From Kuschelorhynchus macadamiae (Eukaryota; Arthropoda; Insecta; Coleoptera; Curculionidae): a stretch of 64,000 bases of DNA. Each line of letters begins with the position of its first letter. Position 1 is the stretch's first letter. Both the position numbers and the translations under genes were made by a program. Under the pieces are notes generated by a model that worked only from the letters and a program-made list of their open reading frames with translations, was not told where the DNA came from and did not search any database. This document shows positions 23,058 through 33,063 of the stretch, in pieces. The stretch covers positions 620,001-684,000 of the forward strand of contig JAUTXW010000356.1 in the NCBI GenBank assembly GCA_030620095.1, read 5' to 3'.

Positions 23058-23834
23058 TTATGGGTTCAAACTCACTGTCCTCATTTTTGGTGCCAATTTT
23101 TCTAGTCGCTCGGTTCTCTGCCTTTGATTATCGTCGTTTGCTGATAAGTCTTGAGGGTTATGTTTTTGTTTAGCACTACAGCCCCGCCTTTTTTGTATTT
23201 CAAATCCATCATCAAAACTGCTTTCCTCACGATCTTTTTCTTCTTTATTTTCCCCGTTTGCGTGTCCAGCTGTTTCACTCAGCTTTTTCGGTTTATTACT
23301 TATTTGGGCATGTTGGCATGTTGCCAGTTCACGATTGTCGCTGCTAACTTCATTCTGGTTCTGATTCTTTGCTGGTATCGATTCCACCACATCACTACAT
23401 GACGTTTGTTTACCTTTTGCCAGATTGTTTATTTCTTGCTCCTTTGTTTGAAGAACATTTATTTTCTCACATAATAAATTATTATTTTGCTTCAGTATGT
23501 TGTTTTCATCTACCATTTCTTCCAACATTCTTTTCAAATATTCAATTTCCATATTCATTTTGGCTTTTTCTACTTCAAATACCTTGAGATTTTCCCTGTC
23601 CTTGTCACGATTTCCCGCCAGATTTACACGCGAGCAACACTCAATTTTTGTTCCATCAACGAATTTAATTGTTTTACCTAAACGCTTTGCACAACTATTA
23701 TGGTAAATTGCACAACAATTTATGCACACATTGACGTTGCAACTTTTATTTACACAGCACTTGAAACCTGACTTTTTAATACTTTTTGTACTACATTCTG
23801 ATTCAACATCTGACAGGTCAGACATCTTTAACAT
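23058..23834 (-). CDS. ORF1 of the older LINE, 258 codons
   Basis: Starts at ATG (23834) with an alternative in-frame ATG three codons on (MSDLSDVES). Residues ~25-70 are cysteine-rich (GFKCCVNKSCN, CINCCAIYHNSC, KIECC), a small PHD-like zinc-binding module resembling the head of the younger LINE's ORF1. Residues ~80-130 are charged and heptad-like (EVEKAKMNMEIEYLKRMLEE), a likely coiled coil. The remainder is hydrophilic. It is shorter than the younger ORF1 (258 versus 407), so its C-terminal RNA-binding part is probably lost to a frameshift. It is an RNA-binding partner for retrotransposition by analogy. Confidence 0.72.
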   Translation of the reverse strand: MLKMSDLSDVESECSTKSIKKSGFKCCVNKSCNVNVCINCCAIYHNSCAKRLGKTIKFVDGTKIECCSRVNLAGNRDKDRENLKVFEVEKAKMNMEIEYLKRMLEEMVDENNILKQNNNLLCEKINVLQTKEQEINNLAKGKQTSCSDVVESIPAKNQNQNEVSSDNRELATCQHAQISNKPKKLSETAGHANGENKEEKDREESSFDDGFEIQKRRGCSAKQKHNPQDLSANDDNQRQRTERLEKLAPKMRTVSLNP

Positions 23835-23963
23835 TATCTAAGCCCTTGTCATTTTCACAAAATGTTTATACACACACAATGACTATTACAAAACGAAATA
23901 TTATATAGTTCTTTTCTACCCAGGATAATTCACACCCGAATATCAAAAAACTTTTCTTATATA

Positions 23964-24926
23964 AAGGGTGTTTTCACTAAAATGTAATTTTTTCTGGATG
24001 TGTTGTTTTTCTCAGCTCCTGTATGCATCAAACAATTGTTTCTTACCCCATTCTATTGTGAAACTTTTACTTTAAACTAACTTTCATGATCCATCAGATC
24101 AAAAGGTCATTTGAGAGTTTAAAAATTAATGACTTATTAAATAATGGTAAAAAGGTCTGTTATTATTTAAATTTACATAGACATTAATGAATTCTAATGT
24201 TGAGTTTGAAGTTAGTTCAAAGTAAAAAATATGCAAAACAGTTTTTTATAAGTATAATGTTTTTATTTATATTTTGACATCTAGATACAGCTTTAACTAT
24301 AGAAAATAAAAACACAATAATTGTAGGATTTTTTCACTATTATCTTTTAAGAATACAAAATATTACTGAATAGAAGAAATTACATAACCTATATTTTTTT
24401 TAGCTGGCCCCATTTAATGTAACATTAAATGAATCTGAAGTTAGCAATTATATCAGGTTTGGTACCTTTATCTTTAAAGATTATCCAAAAAATTGATAAA
24501 AGCCATTTCATAAGAGGCAAAGATATTAGTCCTCTCTCTCTCTCTGAACTCATATATTTATAATCGGTATGAAAAGACTAATTTAATTAGATAATAATAT
24601 TCAAGGTGTCACATTTAAAATATCCATGTTATGTAGTGTTTTCTACTTTTCAATAATTTTTAGAAATATTTGATATTCTTAAACTATAATACAAGAATAA
24701 TCCTACAAATTTTGAAATTAAAGTTTTTTTTTTAAATTTTCTATAATTAAAGATGTAACTAGGTGTCAAAATATAAATGAAAGCCCTGTACAACAGTCGC
24801 ATTTATAAATTTAGAGACATTACCTTTATTCATAACTGAGGTAAGAAATAATAGTATAAGGGATACAAAAATTGAGAAAAAAAAACATGTTTAAAAAAAA
24901 TTTACAATTTCGTTGAAAACACCCTG
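23964..24926. mobile_element. TA-flanked MITE, 963 bp
   Basis: Tips AAGGGTGTTTTCA (left) and the reverse complement CAGGGTGTTTTCA (right), with about 30 bp of imperfect inverted terminal repeat continuing as (G)AAAT.GTAA.TTTTTT. It is flanked by TA at 23962-23963 and 24927-24928, as for mariner-derived MITEs. No coding capacity is seen. The interior at 24450-24580 (CCTTTATCTTTAAAGAT, TATATTTATAATCGG) is shared with the next MITE and with 37770-37900. Confidence 0.65.
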
Positions 24927-25161
24927 TACAAAAAAAAAACTAAAGAATTTAAAAAAAAATAAGGAAAACTTTTTTTTACAAGTGTTTTACAAAGCACTCT
25001 GTAAAACAACTTATTGGAGACCTCTGCATTAACTTCCTCTAGGCTATAAACTTAGTGCTAGACCGTAGGGGCGTCCCTAGACTCCTGTTACTGAATGGGG
25101 GGAAGGGGGACGCTTTTTTTTAATTTTTAACACATCTGATATTTTATACAGATTTTATGTA

Positions 25162-25713
25162 CAGGATGTTTGGTTATATTTTAAACAGTACCCTAGAAAC
25201 TTTATTATGAGTTATCAAAAAACTTTAAATATAGAAGTGTTTAGATTTGGTCAATTTACAAGAAAAACAAACAAAAGATAATCGGAAATTTAGCAAATGG
25301 GCATCGACTGCATTATTTTAAAAGGCACACCCTGTATAATAGATACACCTCAAATGGTCTCTTCTTGCTGATTATTAATAATGGACTAGGTTTAAGACCT
25401 TTATCTCTAAAGATAATCAAGAAATTTAAGAAAAACCCTATCGGAAGAAGCAATGTATTCCAACTGACTCCACTATATTGGGAGCTTTCTCCATCTCTCT
25501 CTTACACATTGCCTCTTATGGCAGGGTTTTTCTAAAATTTCTCTATTATCTTTAGAGATAAAGTTTAAACCTAGTATATTTATAATCGGCAAGAATGATT
25601 AATGAATGATGATTTTGTTCAAACCCAAAAACATTTGTATTTAAAGTTTTCTGATAACTCATAGCATAAGGCCTTTAGGGTACGTACCAATACCAATATA
25701 ATCAGGCACCCTG
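25162..25713. mobile_element. TA-flanked palindromic MITE, 552 bp
   Basis: Tips CAGGATGTTTGGTTATATT and CAGGGTGCCTGATTATATT (right end reversed), with inverted similarity for about 100 bp including ATGAGTTATCA.AAAACTT. It is flanked by TA (25160-25161 and 25714-25715). A second, inner inverted repeat has TTTATCTCTAAAGATAATC at 25400-25420 against ATTATCTTTAGAGATAAA at 25547-25564, so it folds as a hairpin within a hairpin. No gene. Confidence 0.7.
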
Positions 25714-25715
25714 TA

Positions 25716-27387
25716 CAATTTTACATAGGAATAAACAAATAAATTCCATTAAACATAATGAACTTATTAAGTCATATAATAGTTATTTTTTTAAATAGAA
25801 TATTTTTATTGTGATGTGAAACTTCAAAAGCGATTCATAGATTTGAACAAAAGATTAATTTAAAAATACACATTAAAAGTTGCAATTAGCAAAACCCAAG
25901 GGAAAACAAACACTTCAAACATATTTGTATCACACTGTAAGAAATTAGACAAACATATAAAACATAATGAGGTGTCTAGCACAAAGTTTAATGGATGACA
26001 TAATAAAAAAATAAGTGCACCATTCATCAATTGAGTTGCTATGCATTATCTTGCTGCTGTTTTCCGACAGAATATCAGTGCAAAAACAATTAGTCAAATT
26101 AAACAAGGTTTCAAGTGTTAAATTCTGTTTGATACTGTAAACTGATAATTTGTTATAATAACGAACTCATAGGTATGTTTTGCAGTAGACTTTGCTAAAC
26201 ATAAGCTTTTGAATTATACTAGCCTAATCTGTTTAAGTCTAATATTATAGTAAGTTTCTTTATAAAAAAAAATAATCACAATTAATACTTACACAGGTAT
26301 ATATCTTCTACAATCAAAATGGTTGAGTTCAAATTTGAATCAACCAAATAGCTTATCGAGGAATTTGTAATTGTACTTCGGTGATTGTTCTTCCTTATAT
26401 TGACTAAGTATGTGAAAGGTAAATGAAAATACTGTATCAAATACTTGACATCATTTCTTGTATCATTCCCTTCTTTTTAGGGTCATATTCTGCAAAAAAG
26501 TAAAAATATTGCTATAATCAATATATGTGCCATACACCACATACTGTGTAATATAATATAACTAATTATTTCCATACTCTAATAATTATAACATTATATA
26601 ATTCTAACTATAGTTCTTGTAAAGAAAAACAAAGATTATTTCATTTCGCCCTCAACACTGAAAATATATAATACCAAAGAAAATAATAGCTTACACTATA
26701 CATTTTCTTTGATAATACCTGTTAAGGAATACTTTTGTTTACAAGTTATACATAGACCTGGACATAGACAATAAAATATAATTTTAGCAAGTACATTCTA
26801 TTTGCTTAAAAATATACAAATTCATGCCTACCTGTAACAGTATTATGATAATCTAGGTTCAACTGCCCTTATTGCTTCTTTAGTCTTTCCATCAATAGAA
26901 AATATTATTCTTAAATTGGTTCCTAGTTACTGGTATTTATGTTCAATTTTGCAATACTTAAATACACCATTATTAAACCACTGTTATGTTTCCGCAAGTG
27001 ATCCATCAGCTGTGTATCTGTGAATTAAAAATGTTAGGTTAGGTTACGAGAGACCAAAATAAATAAAATACTATCTATTCTTAAAATAGGGAGGGCCATT
27101 CCCCAGTAACAACAGGCAATTACAACCTAGAGTAAGATTTTTATTCTTACTCTAAGTTTAAAACGCTTTGTTCTCCCGAGAAACGCATTTCGCCTATATT
27201 ATTATATTATTTTTCTGTGGAAGGCCCGCCCCGTTTCAAAGGCGGATAAATGTATGATGTTTATGTGGTTGCATAACAGCCGCGGTGCTGGATTAGAATA
27301 GATGGAATACATATTAACATAGGTCCCTTTTCTTTTAAAAATAAAATACGTAATATAGAATTTTACACCATATAGCAAATAATGTAA
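25716..27387. other. AT-rich region with possible decayed minus exon
   Basis: Mostly unassigned AT-rich sequence. On the minus strand around 26850-27020 there is a stretch with an acceptor-like start and broken coding-like frames (FNNGVFKYCKIEHKYQ, then NLRIIFSIDGKTKEAIRAVE) interrupted by stops. It might be a decayed exon of the same gene as the exon at 27602. A GGTTAGGTTAGGTTA run occurs at about 27033. Confidence 0.3.
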
Positions 27388-27601
27388 TTAATATTTAAAC
27401 AGAATATTCACAACTTTGTTAAATATTTCTTCAAAAGACGTACATTTTGAGGATAGCGTTTTATGTTTTCCCGTACTTCTAACAAAATGATCAAGAAAGA
27501 AGAATTCACTGAATTAAAAATAATGATTCATTAATAACTAAAATATACAGGTTTCGTAATAATAAGACATAGATTATTTTTTTTTATACAGATTAGCTTA
27601 C

Positions 27602-27661
27602 CTTGTTTAATTTGAAGGATTTACGAGTTTCGTATCTTCGCTGCCTATTTGGAGGTTCCAT
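27602..27661 (-). CDS. Putative first exon of an unidentified gene
   Basis: ATG at 27661 opens 20 codons (MEPPNRQRRYETRKSFKLNK) ending at a consensus splice donor AAG|GTAAGC. It lies about 270 bp inside the right 48-bp terminal repeat and faces inward, as a transposon-encoded gene would. A candidate acceptor follows at 27509-27511, but the frame after it does not join in phase, so the second exon is uncertain. The protein is not recognised. Confidence 0.35.
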
Positions 27662-27930
27662 GTTTTCATGATTTTCTTGAATATTTTGGCATCTGTTGAT
27701 TATTTACGGTATGATGCATATGCTAATATATCATGGCTTAGCTTTCAAGTAATCAAAACTACTTTTTATCTTACGAAATGAAACTCCAAGGCAGTAAATT
27801 TAGATATTATCAAAAACTCAAGAACGGACAGATTCGGAAAATGGCGGCTTTAGTAGTAGGTTGGTGTTTAACAAACCAGGATCAGAAAATCCGATTGTCA
27901 TGCCGAACAGCTCTCCGAACGGAGAAAATT

Positions 27931-27948
27931 TTCGTTAACTAACGAAAT
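27931..27948. repeat. Right 48-bp inverted repeat, inner part
   Basis: TTCGTTAACTAACGAAAT is the reverse complement of the inner part of 11887-11934. It is separated from its outer part (30863-30896) by the LINE inserted between them. Confidence 0.8.
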
Positions 27949-28010
27949 ATCAAGTAATTGTATTTAATGAAACATGGTTAACTAGCGATTATCATGATGG
28001 AGAGTTACAT

Positions 28011-29374
28011 ATGTTGGATTATAATATATACAGAAGGGATCGGTCACTCGAAACTAGTGAATACTCTAGGGGCGGTGGTGTTCTAATTGCCGTCCACAAG
28101 AGTGTAAGAAGCAGGGTACTGGCATCTGACCCCAATATTGAACAACTCTTTGTACAGATTGGAACAGGGGCCAACCAGTACATACTAGGTATTGTCTACT
28201 TGCCTCCAAGAAGTCCCTTTGAGAACTTTTCCTTATTTACTAACAACTTGGAAAGACTCACCGAGGAGTTTCCAGACTCTGAGGTTTGTGTTATGGGTGA
28301 TTTTAACTTGCCACACAGTCAATGGACTCAAGACCAATTCGCATCAGTCACTGTTGCTTCACCAGAAGCAGCTCCAAATGAAGTAACATCCCTTGGAATT
28401 CTCTCAGATATGTGTTCCTTCCACAACCTTTACCAAATAAACTCTGTTCTGAATGCTACAGGTAATCTTTTGGATTTGGTATTTGTTCGGGACCTGGATA
28501 CATCAGTCATGCTTGCAGATGAACCACTTTTAAGGCCTGATGCCCACCACCCACCCCTACATTTTACTTTGCGGCTCGGTGAGCTCTCCAGTGATTATGA
28601 ATTGATTGGCGACGGTTTCTACAGAGACTTTAAATCCATTAACTTAAATGCTGCGATGGACTTTATGGAACAATTTGACTGGGATTTATTATTTTTAAAT
28701 AAAACTCTTGATGACTTGGTGAATATTTTTTATGAAATTATGTATTTAACAATTGAATATTTTGTCCCCTTAAAAAAGTATACATCTAAAAAATTTCCTT
28801 ACTGGTTTTCCCAGGAATTGAAAGATATTATAATTGATAAGAAAAAAGCACATAAAAAATTTCTAACATCTAAATTATACACAGATTATGTGAAGTTTTT
28901 TGAAATTAGAGCCAAATGTAAATCTCTTAAAAATCAATGCTATAGTGAATATGTTTATTTCACTGAATCATCACTTAAGAATAACTTAAAAAATTTCTGG
29001 AAGTTCATTAATTCCAAAAAGAAAAAACCGGGAATTCCCGTGGATATGTATTATGGGGACCTAAAAGCGTCAGCGGGTGAGGAGATCTCTTTGCTGAGTA
29101 TTTCTCTGAAATGTATGACAACAGACCACCTAATGATGCACTCAATAGCCCCATATTCTTTAATTATCTAAATAATGTTAATCTATCTCAATTTAGCATT
29201 ACTATTTCAGATATCTATTCCAAACTATCCACATTGAATACAAATAAGGGTCCCGGGCCTGATGGTTTACCTCCCAGTTTTTTAAAAAATTTTAGCTTCT
29301 TATTGGCACGTCCACTTTTTCACATCTTTAATTTGTCCCTTCGTACTGGAGAGTTTCCGTCATTTTACCAATAA
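28011..29374 (+). pseudogene. LINE endonuclease and start of RT, frameshifted near 29090
   Basis: 28011-29171 encodes most of an AP-like endonuclease (GGGVLIAVHKS, then VYLPPRSPFENF and CVMGDFNLPHSQW with the catalytic GDFN) and the EN-RT linker (FPYWFSQELKDIIIDKKKAH). A one-base shift near 29090 moves the frame to 29111-29374 (MYDNRPPNDALNSP, then NKGPGPDGLPPSFLK, the RT finger block). That frame ends at FPSFYQ. About 25-30 residues expected between there and ISIISVIPKMFES are missing. The SDH-type block reads as DAHHPPLHFTL near residue 180, so the usual Ser-Asp-His is altered. Confidence 0.85.
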
Positions 29375-29397
29375 GTATAATCAGTGTAATCCCAAAA

Positions 29398-30615
29398 ATG
29401 TTTGAGAGTTTCTTGTGTAACTTCCTGACTGCTGGTATGACAAGTCAATTGATAGATGAACAATATGGTTTCTTGTCAGGCAAATCGACTGAGCTGAACT
29501 TGCTTTCCTTTTCTAATTTTCTGTCAAAGACTTTGGAGGATGGTGGGCAGGTCCATGCATTGTACACCGACTTTGCTAAAGCCTTTGACAGAGTCAACCA
29601 TAAAATCCTCCTGCGTAAACTGGCAGAAATGGGAGTGCAAGGACCACTTTTTCAGTGGCTTCATTCCTATCTTACTGATAGAACTCAGATAGTAAGAGTA
29701 CACAACTTTAAATCCAAAGAAATTAAGGTACCTTCTGGCGTCCCACAGGGCTCTCACCTTGGACCCCTTCTGTTTAATGTCTACATAAATGATATCAAAA
29801 GTTGCTTCCATCATAGTCATTTCCTTCTTTTTGCAGATGACTTGAAGTTTTTCATGAGGATTGATTCAACAGGTGACTGCACTAAACTTCAGAATGACTT
29901 GGACAGAGTTGTAACCTGGTGTGCTGACAATGCAATGGATCTAAATGTGTCCAAATGCTGTTCAATGACCTTCAGTCGTAGGAGGTATCCACCAGGTATT
30001 AACCATGTCTATTTGGTCAATGACACTCCAATGAGGTCTACTTCCCAAATTAAAGATCTAGGTGTGATACTAGATACTCAACTAAGTTACATTCCGCACA
30101 TTTCATCAGTGACTTCTAAGGCTCTGCAGATGTTGGGTTTTATTAGGAGATGCACTAGGGATTTCCATGATTTGACAGCCATTAAGCTCCTTTACTGTTC
30201 TCTTGTACGACCATATTTGGAATACGCTTCATGTGTCTGGACTCCATATTACAATATCCACATTCAGTCAGTTGAAAGAGTACAACACAAATTTCTGAGA
30301 TATATCTCACTTAAACAAAATATTGAAGAACCCATCAATTATAGAAATATTGAAACTTCCTTAAACCTCATAACATTGGAAACTCGTCGTTTGTATAAGG
30401 ATCTATTGGTCTTCTATGATCTTCTTCATTCTAATTACTCTTGCCCCTTATTGCTCAGTGAATTGGGACTTCATGCTCAGCATCGCTGGACCAGGCAATC
30501 CCCCACATTTTATGAACCTCCTCATAGAACTAACTATGGCTATAACTCTTTCCTCACCAGATGTGCTAGAAATGCCAACAAAGAATCGGCAGGTGTTGAC
30601 TTCTTCTCCAGTTGA
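29398..30615 (+). pseudogene. LINE reverse transcriptase, 405 codons
   Basis: Long open frame that continues the LINE coding region after the deletion. It shows DEQYGFLSGKSTELNLLSF, YTDFAKAFDRVNHKILLRKL (first catalytic Asp), GVPQGSHLGPLLFNVYINDI and LLFADDLKFF (FADD in place of YADD). The thumb and C-terminal region follow, with LGVILDTQLSY, RPYLEYASCVWTPYY and the terminal block RTNYGYNSFLTRCARNAN. It stops 230 bp before the (AAAT)n tail. The frame is intact, so this insertion is not old, but the upstream breaks make the copy inactive. It belongs to the CR1/Jockey-like group. Confidence 0.88.
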
Positions 30616-30862
30616 ACTACATTTAGGGGACAAGTTAAGCATTCAGTATCTATTAATTAGTATTTGTTCCTATTATTTTTATAGTAAAAATCGTTTTGAA
30701 ACCTTGTATTGTTATCTGTGATTATTCCTGTACCTGTATTTGTATTTGTTAAGTTTCTTAGGTTATATGTCCTTAGGTTAGGCATAGTTTCTTGTACTTA
30801 TACTTTTACTATTTTGTATTAAAATTGGGCTTTAGCCCGTTGAAATAAATAAATAAATAAAT

Positions 30863-30896
30863 AAATGATAAGTGCAAAATCGCACCCCCGGTCTAA
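30863..30896. repeat. Right 48-bp inverted repeat, outer part
   Basis: GATAAGTGCAAAATCGCACC, continuing CCCGGTCTAA, is the reverse complement of the outer 30 bases of the left repeat with one A/G difference. Beyond it, CTCTTTAGTGAA at 30904-30916 also mirrors 11719-11730. Confidence 0.8.
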
Positions 30897-31360
30897 ATTT
30901 AATCCTCTTTAGTGAACACAAGTGCTCATGTTTCTATGTTGAAAATAAATAAATATATTATCAATGGTAAGTCATATACCATTTATTATAAGAACAAAGA
31001 TTCTTTTAAAACACAAACAAATAAATATATATGTAACACAAATAATAGACAGATATATCAAAAATTAATGTATGAATACCTATGGGTAGCTTCAATAAAA
31101 TTAAATCTTAAAACTTGCACTCATTTCACCTTGTAGATAAATCCAGGCTTAAATCCACTTAGTATCAGATAAAAATAGACAGAATTTAAAAGGTTGTAAT
31201 CAATATATTAATGTTGATGTAGATGTTAATTAACCTAGTTTCTATAAAAAATAAATACACAATTAAACAATATTCTACTGCATAAATAACATGAGGATAT
31301 TATTCTTATCCAAGAATTACCTTAAACTAATATAGAAAAACTGCTTAACAAAAAACTTAC

Positions 31361-31445
31361 CTAAATTGCCTCGATATCGCAACTGATTCTGAATACTAAA
31401 ATTAACTATAAACCTTTCATAGTTTTTTGAAGAATTATTAAGAAT
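31361..31445 (-). CDS. FAM91A1: FAM91A1-like gene, exon 2
   Basis: Minus-strand exon between acceptor TTTTTTTAG and donor GTAAGT. It reads ILNNSSKNYERFIVNFSIQN and then QLRYRGNL, which aligns with the second block of FAM91A1 proteins (conserved N-S-x-x-x-Y-E, S-I-x-N-Q-L-R-Y-R-x-N-L). It joins exon 1 in phase 0. The block is somewhat diverged, so a degenerate second copy is possible. The next exons were not found down to base 1; the region below is filled by transposons. Confidence 0.7.
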
Positions 31446-31563
31446 CTAAAAAAATAAAAATAATTAGCTTATACTACTTACTATATACTACTAAAATATG
31501 AGATATTATCGTATTTACAACTTTATATTGATATGTACTAAGTAAAAACAACTAATGTTTCAC

Positions 31564-31635
31564 CTGTTTTATGTGTGTTGGAAGCCTTGCCCAAGGAACT
31601 TTTTTACGAATTTGTTCCTCTACTTCTGCATTCAT
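31564..31635 (-). CDS. FAM91A1: FAM91A1-like gene, exon 1
   Basis: ATG (31633-31635) opens 24 codons, MNAEVEEQIRKKVPWARLPT then HIKQ, ending at CAG|GTGAAA. This matches the FAM91A1 N-terminus in spacing and key residues (M-N-x-x-V-E, P-W-x-x-L-P, Q at the exon end). FAM91A1 proteins are conserved in metazoans and act with the TBC1D23-WDR11 complex in capturing endosome-derived vesicles at the trans-Golgi. Only the first ~52 residues are visible here. If the gene is real, its intron 2 contains the ~19 kb repeat-bounded region. It is oriented head-to-head with the ADGRA gene. Confidence 0.72.
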
Positions 31636-31856
31636 TTTAGTAAGAAGTTGTGAAAGTTAAATATAATATTGAAACTTGTACATTTTTAACAAAATATAAA
31701 GAACAAAACTTTAAAACTTAAAATCTCACATATGAGTGTCACTGTCAGACTGTCAGAATCCTGTCACCACACAGAATTTGGGAGATAGCCATAATATCAA
31801 ACTATTTACTTCTGGTTACCACTAACCACGTTTTCTTGTTCAGCGTCGTCTAACCT

Positions 31857-31873
31857 TGACGTCATTAATGACG
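31857..31873. promoter_or_regulatory. CRE-like TGACGTCA plus second half-site upstream of FAM91A1-like exon 1
   Basis: TGACGTCA at 31857-31864 followed by TGACG at 31869-31873, about 220 bp upstream of the start codon. The octamer is the consensus for CREB/ATF-type factors. Promoter function is inferred from position only. Confidence 0.4.
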
Positions 31874-32299
31874 TTTGACATACCAACTAGCTTCCATGGA
31901 TGGTTACTTGGTAACTATCCTTATTTAATTGTAACTAAAAGAAGGAGAAAGCAAATAACTAAGAATGTCAAATGTCAGTAATATCCCATTTGATCCTCAT
32001 CTTTGCTAATTTGCAATTTCCTCTTCTTTTTTAAATTAATTTCATAAAATAAAGTTTATAGGGCAAGTAATCTATCTTTGTATGTGTTTTGTTTATCATT
32101 ATCATATAATGAACCAAAGGAAGCATAATGGAATGCTTTAATACATATTTAAATCATTAATTTAAGTACTGTAAACTTCCAACAGACTAGAAAAATAAAT
32201 GAAAAAGAAATTAATATAAAAAAAATCCAAAAAACATTTAAATCTGTCAGTTGTTAATGGAATGGAACGACATATCAAAAGTCAAAACATATTATAATG

Positions 32300-32690
32300 A
32301 TTAAAATACAAAATAAGACCAAATCTTCACAAAAATGTATTTATTTAGGCTCAACGCATTTCAGTTTCAAGAGCATGTAAAAAGCTAAAAAAATGTCAAA
32401 ATTTACGGGAGACAGGAATAAAATAATATCGAATAAATCACTTACATCACGGTAACACAGAATAAACATTACATCAACACATAAAAAAAAACACGTTTAA
32501 AACACCTACATATGTCTTGATATAATGTTTACCCTGTGTTAACGTGATATAAGTGATTTATTTTAATTTAGTCCCGTAAATTTTGACATTTTTTTAGATA
32601 TTTACATGTTCTTGAAAATGGTTGTTTAACCGAAACGCGTCGAGCCTAAATAAATACATTTTTGTGAAGATTTGGTCTTATTGTGATTTT
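32300..32690. mobile_element. Fold-back element with hammerhead-like core
   Basis: Two arms of about 165 bp (32300-32470 and 32525-32690) are imperfect inverted copies; each includes AAGACCAAATCTTCACAAAA or its complement and a TTTATTTAGGCTC motif. The right arm contains CTTGAAAAT, then the hairpin GGTT-GTTT-AACC, then GAAACGCGTC (32611-32640), resembling the CTGANGA/stem II/GAAA core of a hammerhead ribozyme. Short hammerhead-bearing repeats of this type are typical of Penelope-like elements and their non-autonomous relatives. No coding sequence. Confidence 0.6.
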
Positions 32691-32706
32691 TAATCAATGT
32701 ACAACA

Positions 32707-33063
32707 TAGAGATGAACAAAAAATCACTACCTGTGAAATCATCACTGTGATTGAAAAGTGGCAAACGCTACCTGTGACTATTTTAGAATTAATATGCGAT
32801 TTCGCTTAAACGCGATTGGAGCGGTTTCGTTCTTCCGAATAGACTGTGAAAGAGATGAACCATTAGCAAACCTAGGATCATATATTTACATATAGGTATT
32901 CATTCATTAGTAAATAATTTTTTTTATTATCTGTATTATCTTAGCATATTTAGCGTAAAAATATGAAAACTTTTTTTCACACCGTTCCACTCAACTCAGT
33001 GAACAAAAAACCACGTTGGCAATAACAACTGCGATTGAAAAATCGCGGCTTAGCTCATCTCTA
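32707..33063. mobile_element. hAT-type MITE, 357 bp, perfect 8-bp target duplication
   Basis: Tips TAGAGATGAAC (left) and GAGCTCATCTCTA (right) form short inverted repeats. GTACAACA flanks both sides exactly (32699-32706 and 33064-33071), an 8-bp duplication typical of hAT transposition. The interior holds CG-containing motifs (GCGATTTCGC, GATTGAAAAATCGCGG). There is no gene; an 89-codon minus frame overlapping its right end is coincidental. Confidence 0.88.

Larger units (their letters stand above)
21103..23960 (-). mobile_element. 5' half of the older split LINE
   Basis: Minus-strand LINE sequence: 5' leader (about 23835-23960), ORF1 (23058-23834), endonuclease (21953-22738), linker and the first part of the reverse transcriptase (21103-21764). 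It stops inside the RT at the insertion point of the young LINE and continues at 16345. Frameshifts separate the endonuclease from the linker, and the endonuclease lacks a catalytic block, so this LINE is inactive. Confidence 0.85.
27949..30862 (+). mobile_element. 5'-truncated LINE inserted in the right terminal repeat
   Basis: A LINE that begins inside the endonuclease (VIVFNETWLTSDYHDG) and runs through the reverse transcriptase to an (AAAT)n tail at 30844-30866. ORF1 and the first part of EN are absent, typical 5' truncation. AAAT precedes the insertion (27945-27948) and recurs at its end, consistent with a very short duplication or AAAT-primed insertion. One frameshift (about 29090) and one deletion of part of the RT fingers (about 29372) break the coding region. 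A truncated relative lies at 41520-42443. Confidence 0.9.

Noticed and set aside
11887..30896. Harbinger assignment from a TTA/TAA flank
   Set aside because: The flanks are inverted (TTA left, TAA right) and not a direct duplication, and no Harbinger nuclease motif was found.
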